Positions 1-8,120 are shown, numbered from the stretch's first letter. The stretch: 64,000 bases of DNA from Nocardia alba NBRC 108234 (GCF_001612665.1 NZ_BDAX01000034.1:62001-126000); one strand, 5' to 3'. A program made the numbers and translations. Notes: a model not told the origin generated them from the sequence alone.

Positions 1-1316
1 TCACGATGGCGGTGACCATCGCGTTCACCGGCGGCAGGCCCGCCATGATCTCGGCGGCGACCGGCGCGGTGGCCCTGGTGATCGCGCCGGTGGTGCGCGA
101 ATACGGGATCGACTATCTGATCGCGACCGTGCTGCTGGCCGGGGTGTTCCAGGTGGTGTTGAGCGCGGTCGGCGTGGCCAGGCTGCTGCGGTTCATCCCG
201 CGCAGCGTGATGGTCGGGTTCGTCAACGCGCTGGCCATCTTGATCTTTCTGACGCAGCTGCCGCATCTGATCGCGGTGCCGTGGCTGGTGTATCCGATGC
301 TGGTGGCGAGCCTGGCGATCCTGATCTTGCTGCCCAAACTCACCACCGTGGCGCCCGCGCCGCTCGTCGCGATCGTGGTGCTCACCGCCGTAACGATCGT
401 GTTCTCGCTCGAGGTGCCCGATGTCGGCGACGAGGGCGCGCTGCCGACGAGTCTGCCCGCGCTGGGACTCCCCCAGATGCCGTGGAACCTCGAGACACTG
501 CGGATCATCGCGCCTTTCGCGCTGGCGATGGCGCTGGTCGGGCTGCTCGAATCGTTGATGACGGCCAAGCTCGTCGACGACATCACCGATTCGCATTCGG
601 ACAAGACCCGGGAGGGTTGGGGTCAGGGCGTGGCCAATCTCGTCACCGGGTTCTTCGGCGGGATGGGCGGGTGCGCGATGATCGGCCAGACCATGATCAA
701 CGTCAAGGTCTCCGGCGCGCGGACCCGGATCTCCACCTTCCTGGCCGGGGTCTTCCTGCTCGGGCTGGTCGTCGGGCTCGGCGGGCTCGTGGCGCGGATC
801 CCGATGGCGGTGCTGGTGGCGGTGATGATCATGGTGGCGGCGGGAACCGTGGATTGGCACTCCCTCGCACCGAAGACATTGCGGCGCATGCCGATCGCCG
901 AGACCACAGTGATGCTGGTGACGGTGGTCGTCACCGTCGCCACGCACAATCTGGCCTACGGCGTGATCGTGGGGGTGCTGGCCGCGATGGTGGCATTCGC
1001 GCACCGGGTCGCGCACTTCACCGAGGTCGTGCCGGTCGGCACCACCGACGACACCCGCGTGTACAAGGTGCGCGGCGAGCTGTTCTTCGCCTCCAGCAAC
1101 GATCTCGTCTACCAGTTCGACTACGTCGACGATCCGGCCAACATCGTGATCGACCTCTCCGACAGCCACATCTGGGATGCCTCCACCGTCGCCGCGCTCG
1201 ACGCCATCACCACCAAATACGCGAGTAAGGGCAAGAAGGTCGACATCATCGGGCTCAACGCCGCATCCGAAGCGCGGCACGAGCGCCTGTCGAGCCTCGG
1301 CGGCGAACAGACCTAG
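1..1316 (+). CDS. SulP family anion transporter with C-terminal STAS domain (5' end outside window)
   Basis: Inner-membrane anion transporter of the SulP/SLC26 family, which moves sulfate, bicarbonate or similar anions. The frame is already open at the left edge and the first in-frame ATG (position 6) lies within the membrane domain, so the true start is upstream. About 435 residues are visible. Hydrophobic helices run to about residue 340, with a TGGRPAMISAATGA stretch typical of the early SulP core. A STAS domain follows (residues about 345-430, VIDLSDSHIWDASTVAALDAI). Helices 1-2 of the usual 10-14 are missing only because of the window boundary. A separate small STAS protein follows 88 bp downstream. 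The substrate cannot be read from the sequence. Confidence 0.9.
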   Translation, partial: TMAVTIAFTGGRPAMISAATGAVALVIAPVVREYGIDYLIATVLLAGVFQVVLSAVGVARLLRFIPRSVMVGFVNALAILIFLTQLPHLIAVPWLVYPMLVASLAILILLPKLTTVAPAPLVAIVVLTAVTIVFSLEVPDVGDEGALPTSLPALGLPQMPWNLETLRIIAPFALAMALVGLLESLMTAKLVDDITDSHSDKTREGWGQGVANLVTGFFGGMGGCAMIGQTMINVKVSGARTRISTFLAGVFLLGLVVGLGGLVARIPMAVLVAVMIMVAAGTVDWHSLAPKTLRRMPIAETTVMLVTVVVTVATHNLAYGVIVGVLAAMVAFAHRVAHFTEVVPVGTTDDTRVYKVRGELFFASSNDLVYQFDYVDDPANIVIDLSDSHIWDASTVAALDAITTKYASKGKKVDIIGLNAASEARHERLSSLGGEQT

Positions 1317-1404
1317 CCGCTCGCGCCCGGCTCCCAGCATGACGATCTCTGGTGAGCACCCGCTGTGGCTTGCGTATTCGGGCAAAGTTGTGTGTTGTTG
1401 AACA

Positions 1405-1782
1405 GTGACCAACTCTTCCGGAGACGCGTATCCACTCACGGACACGATGACCACCACGACGGCGGTACACGACGGCGTCACGGTGCTGACGGTGACCGGC
1501 GAGGTCGATCTGGCGACCGCGCCCGCGCTCGATGCCACCATCGAGGCCATCCTGGCCGTGAAACCGGCGACGCTGGTGATCGACCTGACCGCGGTCGGAT
1601 TCCTGGCGTCGGCGGGCATGGCGACGCTGGTCGCCGCGCATCAGCGGGCAGGCGAGACCACCTCGATCGCGGTCGTGGCGGACGGACCCGCCACCAGCCG
1701 TCAGCTGAAGATGACGAGCCTGGACCAGGTGTTCGCCATGCACACCACCCTCGAGGCCGCCCTGGCGTCGTTCACGTCCTGA
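1405..1782 (+). CDS. STAS-domain protein, anti-sigma factor antagonist type
   Basis: A single STAS domain (125 aa from GTG 1405; an in-frame ATG at 1447 would give 111 aa, and neither has a clear Shine-Dalgarno). The fold elements are readable: VTVLTVTGEVDLATAP, then TLVIDLTAVGFLASAGMATLV, where the serine of LASAG occupies the place of the phosphorylated serine of SpoIIAA/RsbV proteins. Such proteins bind an RsbW-type anti-sigma kinase and free a sigma factor. No kinase or sigma gene is adjacent, so the partner must be elsewhere. It follows a SulP transporter that carries its own STAS domain. A strong hairpin ends the transcript. Confidence 0.82.
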   Translation: MTNSSGDAYPLTDTMTTTTAVHDGVTVLTVTGEVDLATAPALDATIEAILAVKPATLVIDLTAVGFLASAGMATLVAAHQRAGETTSIAVVADGPATSRQLKMTSLDQVFAMHTTLEAALASFTS

Positions 1783-1796
1783 CCTGACACGACGAA

Positions 1797-1833
1797 CGCG
1801 CCGCCGCCCGGATCAACTCCGGACGGCGGCGCG
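1797..1833. terminator. Hairpin between convergent genes
   Basis: Arms 1797-1812 and 1818-1833 form a 16-bp GC-rich stem with one mismatch and a 5-nt loop. It lies 14 bp after the STAS gene and 17 bp before the stop of the opposing LLM oxidoreductase gene, so it can serve both strands. There is no long T-run. Confidence 0.7.
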
Positions 1834-1850
1834 CTCGTTGTCAGGGGGCG

Positions 1851-2888
1851 TCAGTAGAGCGAACGCAGCTGCTCGATCAGCTTCACGCGAGCGGCCGCGT
1901 TCTCGGCGATCGGCGTGACGTTGAGCGTGGTCACGCCCGCCTCGGTCATCGCGGCGATGCGCTCCTTCACGAAGCCTTCCGGGCCGATCAGCGACACATC
2001 GCGCACCAGCTCGTCGGGCACGGCTTGCGTGGCGGCCTGCTTGTCGCCCGCCAGGTACAGCTCCTGGATGCGGTCGGCGGCCTCGCCGTAGCCGTACTTG
2101 GTGGCGAGGGTGTGATAGAAGTTCTTGCCCTTGGCGCCCATGCCGCCGATGTAGAGCGCCAGGTGCGGCTTCACGAACTCGAGCAGCCCGGTGACGTTCT
2201 CCCCGATCGCCAGTGCCGGACCGGCGAAGATCTCGAGCTCGCCCAGCGCGGGATCACGCTTGGCCTTGCCCGTGGCGAGCGCCTCGCCCCACACGTCCTT
2301 CGCCTTCTCCGGCAGGAAGAAGATGGGCTGCCAGCCGTTGGCGACCTCGGCGGCCAGCTCCACATTCTTCGGGCCGAGCGCGGCCAGCAGCACCGGAATA
2401 TCCGCGCGCACCGGGTGATTGATCAGCTTGAGCTCTTTGCCGAGGCCGGTGCCGCGCTCGGCGGGCAGCGGGATCTGGTAGTACTTGCCCTGGTAGTTGA
2501 GCTTCTCGCGGCGCCACACCGAGCGACAGATCTCGAGGAGTTCGCGCGTACGCCCGATCGGGGCGTCGTAGGCGACGCCGTGGAAGCCCTCGATGACCTG
2601 GGGCCCCGAGGCGCCGATGCCGAGGATGAACCGGCCGTCGGAGACGTAGTCCAGGCCCGCCGCGGTCATCGCGGTGAGGCTGGGGGTGCGGGTGTAGAGC
2701 TGCAGGATGCCGGAGGCGAGCTGCACCCGCTCGGTGCGGGCGGCCAGGAACCCCAGCGCGCTCACCGCGTCGAACGAGTACGCCTCCGGCACGAAGACGA
2801 TGTCGAGGCCGGCGCGTTCCAGGTCGGCGACCTCGGCCGCCGTCTCCTTGAAACCGTCCGTGTAGTTGATGCTCAATCCGATCCGCAT
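1851..2888 (-). CDS. LLM class F420-dependent oxidoreductase (Rv3520c-like)
   Basis: 345-aa luciferase-like TIM-barrel oxidoreductase of the actinobacterial F420-dependent group. The start at ATG 2888 gives MRIGLSINYTDGF, the usual N-terminal strand. The longer frame upstream (to 3020) is arginine-rich and non-homologous. Conserved blocks are ERAGLDIVFVPEAYSFDAVS, VQLASGILQLYTRTP, RFILGIGASGPQV and the C-terminal VTTLNVTP. Rv3520c and relatives use coenzyme F420 instead of FMN, but the substrate is not known. It stands alone, convergent with the STAS gene and divergent from the cyclodeaminase-family gene. Confidence 0.88.
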   Translation of the reverse strand: MRIGLSINYTDGFKETAAEVADLERAGLDIVFVPEAYSFDAVSALGFLAARTERVQLASGILQLYTRTPSLTAMTAAGLDYVSDGRFILGIGASGPQVIEGFHGVAYDAPIGRTRELLEICRSVWRREKLNYQGKYYQIPLPAERGTGLGKELKLINHPVRADIPVLLAALGPKNVELAAEVANGWQPIFFLPEKAKDVWGEALATGKAKRDPALGELEIFAGPALAIGENVTGLLEFVKPHLALYIGGMGAKGKNFYHTLATKYGYGEAADRIQELYLAGDKQAATQAVPDELVRDVSLIGPEGFVKERIAAMTEAGVTTLNVTPIAENAAARVKLIEQLRSLY

Positions 2889-3037
2889 GGTCCCAACATA
2901 GCCCCGGGCAACGCGCCGACCCCGACCGGTCGGTCTGTCGACCCAGGCGCTGGTCGAGCGGGGTGCGTGGGCGGGCACGCGGTAGCGTTGGGAGAAGATT
3001 CCACGTAGTTCTCGCCGCATCGAAAGGCCACCCCGTC

Positions 3038-3697
3038 GTGTCGCAGCCCACCGTGTCGCCGCAGCAGATCGCCCCCTCCTTCGGTTCGGTGACCTTGGAG
3101 CACTACCTGTCGGAACTGGCCGCGAAGGTGCCCGCTCCCGGCGGCGGTGCCGTGGCCGCGCTGCACGCCGCGCAGGCCGCCGCGCTGGTGGCGATGGTGG
3201 CGCGCTACACCACCCGCGCCAAGGACGCCGAGAACCGGCCGGTGATCGACCGGATCATCGTGGCCGCCGACGCCGCGCTGGCGCGCTCGCTCGTGCTCGC
3301 CGATGCCGACGCGGCCGCGTTCACCGCCGTCGGCGCGGCCTACAAACTGCCGAAGGACACCGACGCCGAGCGTGACGCCCGCACCGCCGCGATCAACGCG
3401 GCACTCGTCGAGGCCGCGCGGGTGCCCGCCGCCGTGGTCGACGAGGCCGACGAAATCCTGTCGCTGGCCGCCGAACTGCTGCCGATCGGCAACCCGAACG
3501 TGGTCACCGATATCGGCGCCGCCGCCGACGCCGCCCGCGCCGCGGCGATGAGCTCGCAGCTCAATATCGAGATCAATGTCGGCTCGCTGCCCGCCGACCT
3601 CGGCGACCCCTTCGCCGCCGCGCTGTTGCGCGTGGACACCATCGCCGCCCGCGCCGACGCCCTGCACGGCGACGTGCTGCACGCCGTGCGCGGCTGA
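3038..3697 (+). CDS. Cyclodeaminase/cyclohydrolase family protein (FTCD_C / FchA-like)
   Basis: 219-aa all-helical protein of the family that includes the C-terminal domain of formimidoyl-THF cyclodeaminase and stand-alone methenyl-THF cyclohydrolases (FchA/Fch). The GTG at 3038 is chosen because AAAGG lies about 10 nt upstream. The family signature PAPGGGAVAALHAAQAAALVAMV (folate-binding loop) is near residue 30. The body has long alanine-rich helices and the conserved NPNVVTDIGAAADAA block. No histidine-utilisation genes are nearby, so a formimino-THF substrate is not supported by context. A FolD lacking its cyclohydrolase lysine is encoded 3.6 kb away, which makes a cyclohydrolase role worth testing. 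The gene ends 1 bp before the opposing oxidoreductase stop codon. Confidence 0.8.
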   Translation: MSQPTVSPQQIAPSFGSVTLEHYLSELAAKVPAPGGGAVAALHAAQAAALVAMVARYTTRAKDAENRPVIDRIIVAADAALARSLVLADADAAAFTAVGAAYKLPKDTDAERDARTAAINAALVEAARVPAAVVDEADEILSLAAELLPIGNPNVVTDIGAAADAARAAAMSSQLNIEINVGSLPADLGDPFAAALLRVDTIAARADALHGDVLHAVRG

Positions 3698-3698
3698 G

Positions 3699-4592
3699 TC
3701 AGCGTTGCGCGGTGAGCACGATCTTGCCGCGGACCCGGCCGGATTCACTGCGTCGATGGGCGGCGGCGAGTTCGGTGATCGGCAGGATCTGGGCGATGTC
3801 GACGGTCAGCTCCCCGCGGTCGACCGCCGACGCGAGCTCGTCGAGCGCGGCCGTGGTCGGATCGACATGGAGTCGGCGAACGCGCGAATCCGAGTGCGTC
3901 GCCGGGCCTTCGGCCGCGACAACCTGTCCGGTCGCGCTCAGGACGGTCAGTGATCGATCCGTGTAGTCGCCGCCGATCAGATCCACCACGAGGTCGACGT
4001 CGCGCACGGCGGTGGTGAAATCGGTGGTCCGATAGTCGATCGGTTCGGTGACGCCGAGCTCGCGCAGATAGGTGTGATTGCCCGAGCGCGCGGTAGCGGC
4101 GATCCACGCGCCGCGCCGCGCGGCGATCTGCACCGCCAGATGCCCGACACCACCGGCCGCCGCGTGGATCAGGACCCGCTCGCCCCGACGCACCGAGGCC
4201 AGTGCCTGCCAGGCGGTGAGCCCGGCGACCGGCAGCGCGGCCGCGTGTACCGGGTCGATCGAGCGGGGAGCGCGCGCCAGTCGATTCTCCTGCGCCACCA
4301 CGTATTCCGCGTTGGCCCCACCGAACACCATGCCGTACACCGTGTCTCCCGGCGCGAAGCGCGTCACCGCGCCGCCCACCTCCGCCACGACCCCGGACAC
4401 ATCGAGGCCGAGGACCAACGGCGGCTCACCCAGTTGCCGGATCAGGCCGCTGCGCACCTTCCAATCGGCGGCGTTGACGCTGGTCGCCACCACCCGCACC
4501 AACACCTCCCCCGGACCCGGTGTCGGCCGCGCCACCTCAGCCCGCTCGAAAACGTCCGGTCCGCCGAAAGATCTCTGCACCATCTGCCACAT
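3699..4592 (-). CDS. NADP-dependent oxidoreductase, quinone-oxidoreductase type MDR
   Basis: 297-aa medium-chain dehydrogenase/reductase without zinc ligands. The start at ATG 4592 has a GGGGG ribosome site and gives MWQMVQRSFGGPDV; the frame open further upstream is antisense to the HxlR gene. It shows the GroES-like half (PGPGEVLVRVVATSVNAADWKVRSG), the FAPGDTVYGMV strand, the nucleotide-binding AAAGGVGHLAVQIA motif, and the terminal RGKIVLT. Such enzymes reduce quinones or enones with NADPH. It diverges from an HxlR regulator with a 66-bp shared spacer that carries a palindrome, so electrophile-responsive control is likely. Confidence 0.85.
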   Translation of the reverse strand: MWQMVQRSFGGPDVFERAEVARPTPGPGEVLVRVVATSVNAADWKVRSGLIRQLGEPPLVLGLDVSGVVAEVGGAVTRFAPGDTVYGMVFGGANAEYVVAQENRLARAPRSIDPVHAAALPVAGLTAWQALASVRRGERVLIHAAAGGVGHLAVQIAARRGAWIAATARSGNHTYLRELGVTEPIDYRTTDFTTAVRDVDLVVDLIGGDYTDRSLTVLSATGQVVAAEGPATHSDSRVRRLHVDPTTAALDELASAVDRGELTVDIAQILPITELAAAHRRSESGRVRGKIVLTAQR

Positions 4593-4641
4593 ACCCCCGA
4601 GTTTGCGTGCAACAGTGTCCCAGCGGTAGTAGGCACCTTTC

Positions 4642-4670
4642 GGATACCGTGGTATCCCATGGATACCGTG
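4642..4670. promoter_or_regulatory. Palindromic operator candidate for HxlR
   Basis: GGATACC (4642-4648), a 2-bp spacer, then GGTATCC (4651-4657) is a perfect inverted repeat. The 10-mer GGATACCGTG recurs at 4661-4670, overlapping the start of the HxlR gene. The sites lie between the divergent oxidoreductase (4592) and HxlR (4659), the usual place for autoregulation by this family. Confidence 0.6.
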
Positions 4671-5102
4671 AGTGACGATCAGCGTTCGGTCGAAGCGTTC
4701 CTGCGGGACTGCCCCGCGCGGCAACTGCTCACGGTGCTCGCCGACAAATGGGTCCTGCTGGTGCTCGGCAGCCTGCGCGAGGCGGGCGAGCCGGTGCGTT
4801 TCAACGCCTTGCGCAGGCGCCTGGACGGCATCACCCAGAAGGTCCTCACCCGAACGCTGCGTGATCTGGAACGCGACGGACTGGTCCGGCGTGAGGTGTT
4901 TCCCACGATGCCGCCCCGGGTGGAGTACAGCATCACCGCGCTCGGGGCCGATCTGGGGCGGATCAGTCAGGCGATGGGCGCCTGGGTGGTCGAACATCAC
5001 GCGCAGATCACCGCCGCCAGGACCGCATTCGACGCCGCGCGCGCCGCCGAACCGGCCCCGCTGGCGCAACCGGGGCGAGCACCGTCACCGGTCTCGAAGT
5101 GA
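4659..5102 (+). CDS. HxlR family winged-helix transcriptional regulator
   Basis: 147-aa regulator with the HxlR hallmark CPARQLLTVLADKWVLLVLGSL, followed by RFNALRRRLDGITQKVLTRTLRDLERDGL (recognition helix) and REVFPTMPPRVEYSITALG (wing). The conserved N-terminal cysteine (in RDCPARQ) is the redox or electrophile sensor in YodB/HypR-type members. ATG 4659 is used, with GTG 4668 three codons on as an alternative; neither has a good ribosome site. It is divergent from a quinone-oxidoreductase-type gene, the classic YodB-like arrangement. The last 20 residues are a Pro/Ala-rich tail. Confidence 0.88.
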   Translation: MDTVSDDQRSVEAFLRDCPARQLLTVLADKWVLLVLGSLREAGEPVRFNALRRRLDGITQKVLTRTLRDLERDGLVRREVFPTMPPRVEYSITALGADLGRISQAMGAWVVEHHAQITAARTAFDAARAAEPAPLAQPGRAPSPVSK

Positions 5103-5245
5103 GAACCTTCTTTCGGGGCCTCGACCTGCGCTGACGCAAGACGACACACCGGTGACCCCGGCGGCCGTTACCACTTCGATAGGCCGAGTTGATCATGGCG
5201 GCCTAGACTTGGAATCCGCCTACGAGTGAGTGAGGGGTGGCGTTT

Positions 5246-5749
5246 ATGAGGAACGCATTTCGTTTCCTGTTCGTCGCGATCATGGCGGCGGTACTGGCCG
5301 CGGCGTGGTCGGGAGCCGCGTCCGCGGATCTGATCGGAGGCCAGCGCACCCAATACGGCGGTGGCACCTACGCCGAGGCGAATCTGTCGACCCATACCTT
5401 CACCGTCAGCCAGGGTGGACGAGTTGTGCGGGTGATGCCCGCGTCGATGGGCAAGCCCGGTTTCGAGACACCCACCGGCACCTTCAGCGTGCTCGAGAAG
5501 GATCGGTCGGTGGTGTTCGACTCGCGGACCATCGGCATCCCGCTCAGCGATCCAGAGGGCTACATCATCGACGGTGAATACGCCGTGCGACTGACCTGGG
5601 GTGGCGTGATGGTGCACTCGGCACCGTGGTCGGTGGACTCGCAGGGCAACGCCAATGTGAGCCACGGTTGCATCAACCTCGCACCCGACGACGCCGCCTG
5701 GTACTTCGACAATGTGGGCGTCGGCGATGAGGTCTATATCCACTGGTAA
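5246..5749 (+). CDS. Secreted L,D-transpeptidase (YkuD), minimal form
   Basis: 167-aa exported L,D-transpeptidase that would make or edit 3-3 peptidoglycan cross-links. ATG 5246 is chosen over GTG 5237 because GAGGGG lies 8 nt upstream of it. A signal peptide (residues 1-27, FLFVAIMAAVLAAAWSGAASA) leads directly into the YkuD fold. The catalytic motif SHGCINL is present, with Cys132 and His130, and a second conserved His114 in VMVHSAPW. It lacks the bacterial Ig-like domains found in mycobacterial LdtMt1-5, so it is a catalytic-domain-only enzyme. A second such gene lies at 53928-54440. Confidence 0.9.
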   Translation: MRNAFRFLFVAIMAAVLAAAWSGAASADLIGGQRTQYGGGTYAEANLSTHTFTVSQGGRVVRVMPASMGKPGFETPTGTFSVLEKDRSVVFDSRTIGIPLSDPEGYIIDGEYAVRLTWGGVMVHSAPWSVDSQGNANVSHGCINLAPDDAAWYFDNVGVGDEVYIHW

Positions 5750-5860
5750 ACATTTTCCCTCGTGGCATTCGGCGAACGCGCCGTCAGGGCAGTATCGTGC
5801 CCGTAACGAAATCGTTGCGGGACATACCCTGACGGCGACGAGCCTGATGAAGGTGGGGCG

Positions 5861-7087
5861 ATGGATCGACCGGATGCGCACAGACCGATCGGGGCTCGAC
5901 AGCATGACCCGGGATCGGCCGGTGCTCCACTCGCGGCGGTGACCCCGATCCGGCGGTCCCGTGATATCGGCGCGCCACGGCCCCATCGGCGCAGCGATCA
6001 GCCCGCCGGCGGCGCTCGTCATCGGATCGAAGGTGGACCGACGACCCCCGCCGGTATTCCGGTTATCTCCGCGGCTCGTCTGCGCGAGGCCGGATATGAC
6101 GAGCTCGCTCCGATCGTTCCGGCGGACGCCACTGTCACCGACCGACTCCCCGTGGTCGGCGGCAAATTCGATCCCGGTGCGCGCCACCGCCTCTCGGACA
6201 CCGCGTTCTCGATCCACGACAACGGGCCCGACACCGACGAACTGCCGATCATCACCGCTCCGGGCCCGGCGTGGGCGAACCTCGAACACCCCACGCCCGG
6301 CTACGACGCTCCGGCGACTCGGCATCCGCTTCCCACACCCGAGCACCGCGGCGCGGATACCTTTCCGCCGCGCCCCGCGCCCGATCACCACGGTGCGGAC
6401 AGCTTCCCGCGCTCCACACCCGATTACCCGGACACCGACACCTTTTCGGCTCTCGCCGTACCCGGCTCCGACGGCACCGACAGCGCGTCGTCGCGTCCCG
6501 CGCCCGACTACCACGGTAACGACGAGGTCTTCGCCCGGATGATCGATCGATCCAGGCGACGGCGGGTGCCCAGATGGTTCGCACCGCTGGTCGCCTCGGT
6601 GGCGGGCGCCGTGCTCATCGGTGGCACCTACGTCCAGCTCCGCGGGCCCGCACCGACGTCCACGGCGTCGAGCACTGCCCTCGTACCGAGCTCGGTGAGC
6701 CCGGTGACGGCCGAGTGCCCCACCGAACAGATCGGCGCCATGGTGCGGGGCAACAACGCGGGCGGCACCGAGTCCGGTATCGCGGCGATCATGGCCTTCC
6801 AGTACGCGTACTACGTCGCGCGCTCCGGTGACCAGGCACGAACCCTGGTGGCATCGGGCGCGGTGGCACCGTCGGCAGCGGCCATCCAGGCCGGGATCGA
6901 CTCCACGCCGGTGGGGACCACGCACTGTGTCGAGATCACCCCGGGCGCCTACGTCGACCAGTACCTGGTCAAAGTCACCGCGTTCCGACCGGATTCAGCG
7001 CCGAGCACCTACACACCGCAGCTCGTGGAAACCGCGCAGGTCGGCAGCAAAACGCTGATCACGTCGTTCGGAGCGGCACCCCGCTGA
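5861..7087 (+). CDS. Membrane-anchored protein with degenerate N-terminal repeats, unknown function
   Basis: 408 aa from ATG 5861 (AGGTGGGG upstream). Residues 1-230 are charged, Pro/Asp/His-rich and look disordered. Within them five degenerate units of about 16 residues follow one another (PEHRGADTFP, PDHHGADSFP, PDYPDTDTFS, PGSDGTDSAS, PDYHGNDEVF). An RRRR stop and one transmembrane helix follow (about 237-255, WFAPLVASVAGAVLIGG). The outer domain of about 140 aa contains two cysteines (AECPTEQ and HCVEIT) that could pair. I do not recognise the outer domain. It follows the L,D-transpeptidase on the same strand, so a cell-wall role is possible but unproven. Confidence 0.75.
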   Translation: MDRPDAHRPIGARQHDPGSAGAPLAAVTPIRRSRDIGAPRPHRRSDQPAGGARHRIEGGPTTPAGIPVISAARLREAGYDELAPIVPADATVTDRLPVVGGKFDPGARHRLSDTAFSIHDNGPDTDELPIITAPGPAWANLEHPTPGYDAPATRHPLPTPEHRGADTFPPRPAPDHHGADSFPRSTPDYPDTDTFSALAVPGSDGTDSASSRPAPDYHGNDEVFARMIDRSRRRRVPRWFAPLVASVAGAVLIGGTYVQLRGPAPTSTASSTALVPSSVSPVTAECPTEQIGAMVRGNNAGGTESGIAAIMAFQYAYYVARSGDQARTLVASGAVAPSAAAIQAGIDSTPVGTTHCVEITPGAYVDQYLVKVTAFRPDSAPSTYTPQLVETAQVGSKTLITSFGAAPR

Positions 7088-7183
7088 CCCGGATCGCGGG
7101 CCCCCTCTACACGACGGCCTCGGCACGCACCGGGTTCCAGGCTGATCAGCGGGTGCCCGCGAGACATCGGCCCGGCCGGTAGA

Positions 7184-7213
7184 CGGTCTCGACACACCGT
7201 CGCGTCGAGACCG
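7184..7213. terminator. Hairpin between convergent genes
   Basis: A perfect 10-bp inverted repeat (CGGTCTCGAC 7184-7193 and GTCGAGACCG 7204-7213) with a 10-nt loop. It lies between the stop of the repeat-rich membrane protein and the stop of folD. The rest of this 181-bp gap shows nothing else. Confidence 0.55.
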
Positions 7214-7268
7214 CACAGCATCCGCTCGCGGCCGCGGGAAATCGTACGGCTCGAATCGCGAAAGCTGT

Positions 7269-8120
7269 TCAGGCGCGGGATTTCTCGGCCGCGACGACCA
7301 CGTGACGCATGAGCAGCGCGGTGGTCACCGGACCGACGCCACCGGGGACGGGGCTCAGCGCCGCGGCCTTGCCGATGACCGACGTCGCCTCGACATCGCC
7401 CACGATCCCCCCGTCGGCGGCCTCGTTGGTGCCCACGTCGATCACCACCGCGCCGTCACCGATGTGCTTGCCGGTGACCAGACCGATCCGGCCCGCCGCG
7501 GCGACCACGATATCGGCGGGAGTCGTGACCGCGGCGAGGTCTGCGGTGCGGGAGTGCGCGACGGTGACGGTCGCGTTCTCGGCGAGCAGCAGCTGGGCGA
7601 GGGGCTTGCCGACGATGTTGGAGCGGCCGACCACGGTGACCAGTCGGCCCTGCAGCGCGACGCCGTGATGCTTGAGCAGTTCGACGACCGCTTCGGAGGT
7701 GGCGGGGACGAAACCGTCCAGGCCGGAGGCGAGCAGGCCCAGCGACAGTGGGCTGACGCCGTCGACGTCCTTGGCCGCGGCGATCGCGGAACTCACGTCG
7801 TCGAGGTTCACGCCCGCGGGCAGCGGGGTCTGCAACATGATCGCGTCGGTGGCCGGGTCGGCGCTGCGCGCGCTCAGTTCCGCCCGGATCGTCTCGGCGC
7901 TCGCGTCGGCGCCGAGATCGATGCGCTCGCAGGCGATTCCGAGTCGCTCGGCCGCCTTGCGCAACGAGTTCACGTACCAGGCGCTCGCCGGGTCGTCGTT
8001 GGCCACGATCAGCGCCAGCGTCGGCGCGGTGCCCGCGGCGGTGAGCGCGGCCGCGCGCTCCTTCGAGTCGGCGTTGATGGCGGCGGCGAGTTCCTTGCCG
8101 GTCAGCGAAGCGGTATCCAC
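7269..8120 (-). CDS. folD: FolD-type methylene-THF dehydrogenase with the cyclohydrolase lysine replaced
   Basis: 283-aa FolD homologue (GTG start 8120; the longer upstream frame is antisense). FolD normally oxidises 5,10-methylene-THF with NADP and then hydrolyses methenyl-THF. Conserved here are DDPASAWYVNSLRKA, LQTPLPAGV, KDVDGVSPLSLG, the dinucleotide loop GRSNIVGKPLAQLL, and PVPGGVGPVTTALL. The residue matching the essential cyclohydrolase lysine (YVASKRKA in E. coli, Lys54; Lys56 in the human enzyme) is leucine 53 (codon TTG, complement of 7962-7964). It may therefore be a dehydrogenase only. M. tuberculosis FolD, recalled as YVRGKHAD, keeps the lysine. A second FolD may exist outside the window. 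Confidence 0.87.
   Translation of the reverse strand: MDTASLTGKELAAAINADSKERAAALTAAGTAPTLALIVANDDPASAWYVNSLRKAAERLGIACERIDLGADASAETIRAELSARSADPATDAIMLQTPLPAGVNLDDVSSAIAAAKDVDGVSPLSLGLLASGLDGFVPATSEAVVELLKHHGVALQGRLVTVVGRSNIVGKPLAQLLLAENATVTVAHSRTADLAAVTTPADIVVAAAGRIGLVTGKHIGDGAVVIDVGTNEAADGGIVGDVEATSVIGKAAALSPVPGGVGPVTTALLMRHVVVAAEKSRA

Noticed and set aside
1..1316. SulP gene considered as a truncated pseudogene
   Set aside because: The frame is open at the left edge, so the missing helices are explained by the window boundary.
5168..6925. A 585-codon minus-strand open frame across the L,D-transpeptidase and repeat-rich membrane protein genes
   Set aside because: Composition is that of a shadow frame, and the opposing frames have signal peptides, membrane helices and a catalytic SHGC motif.
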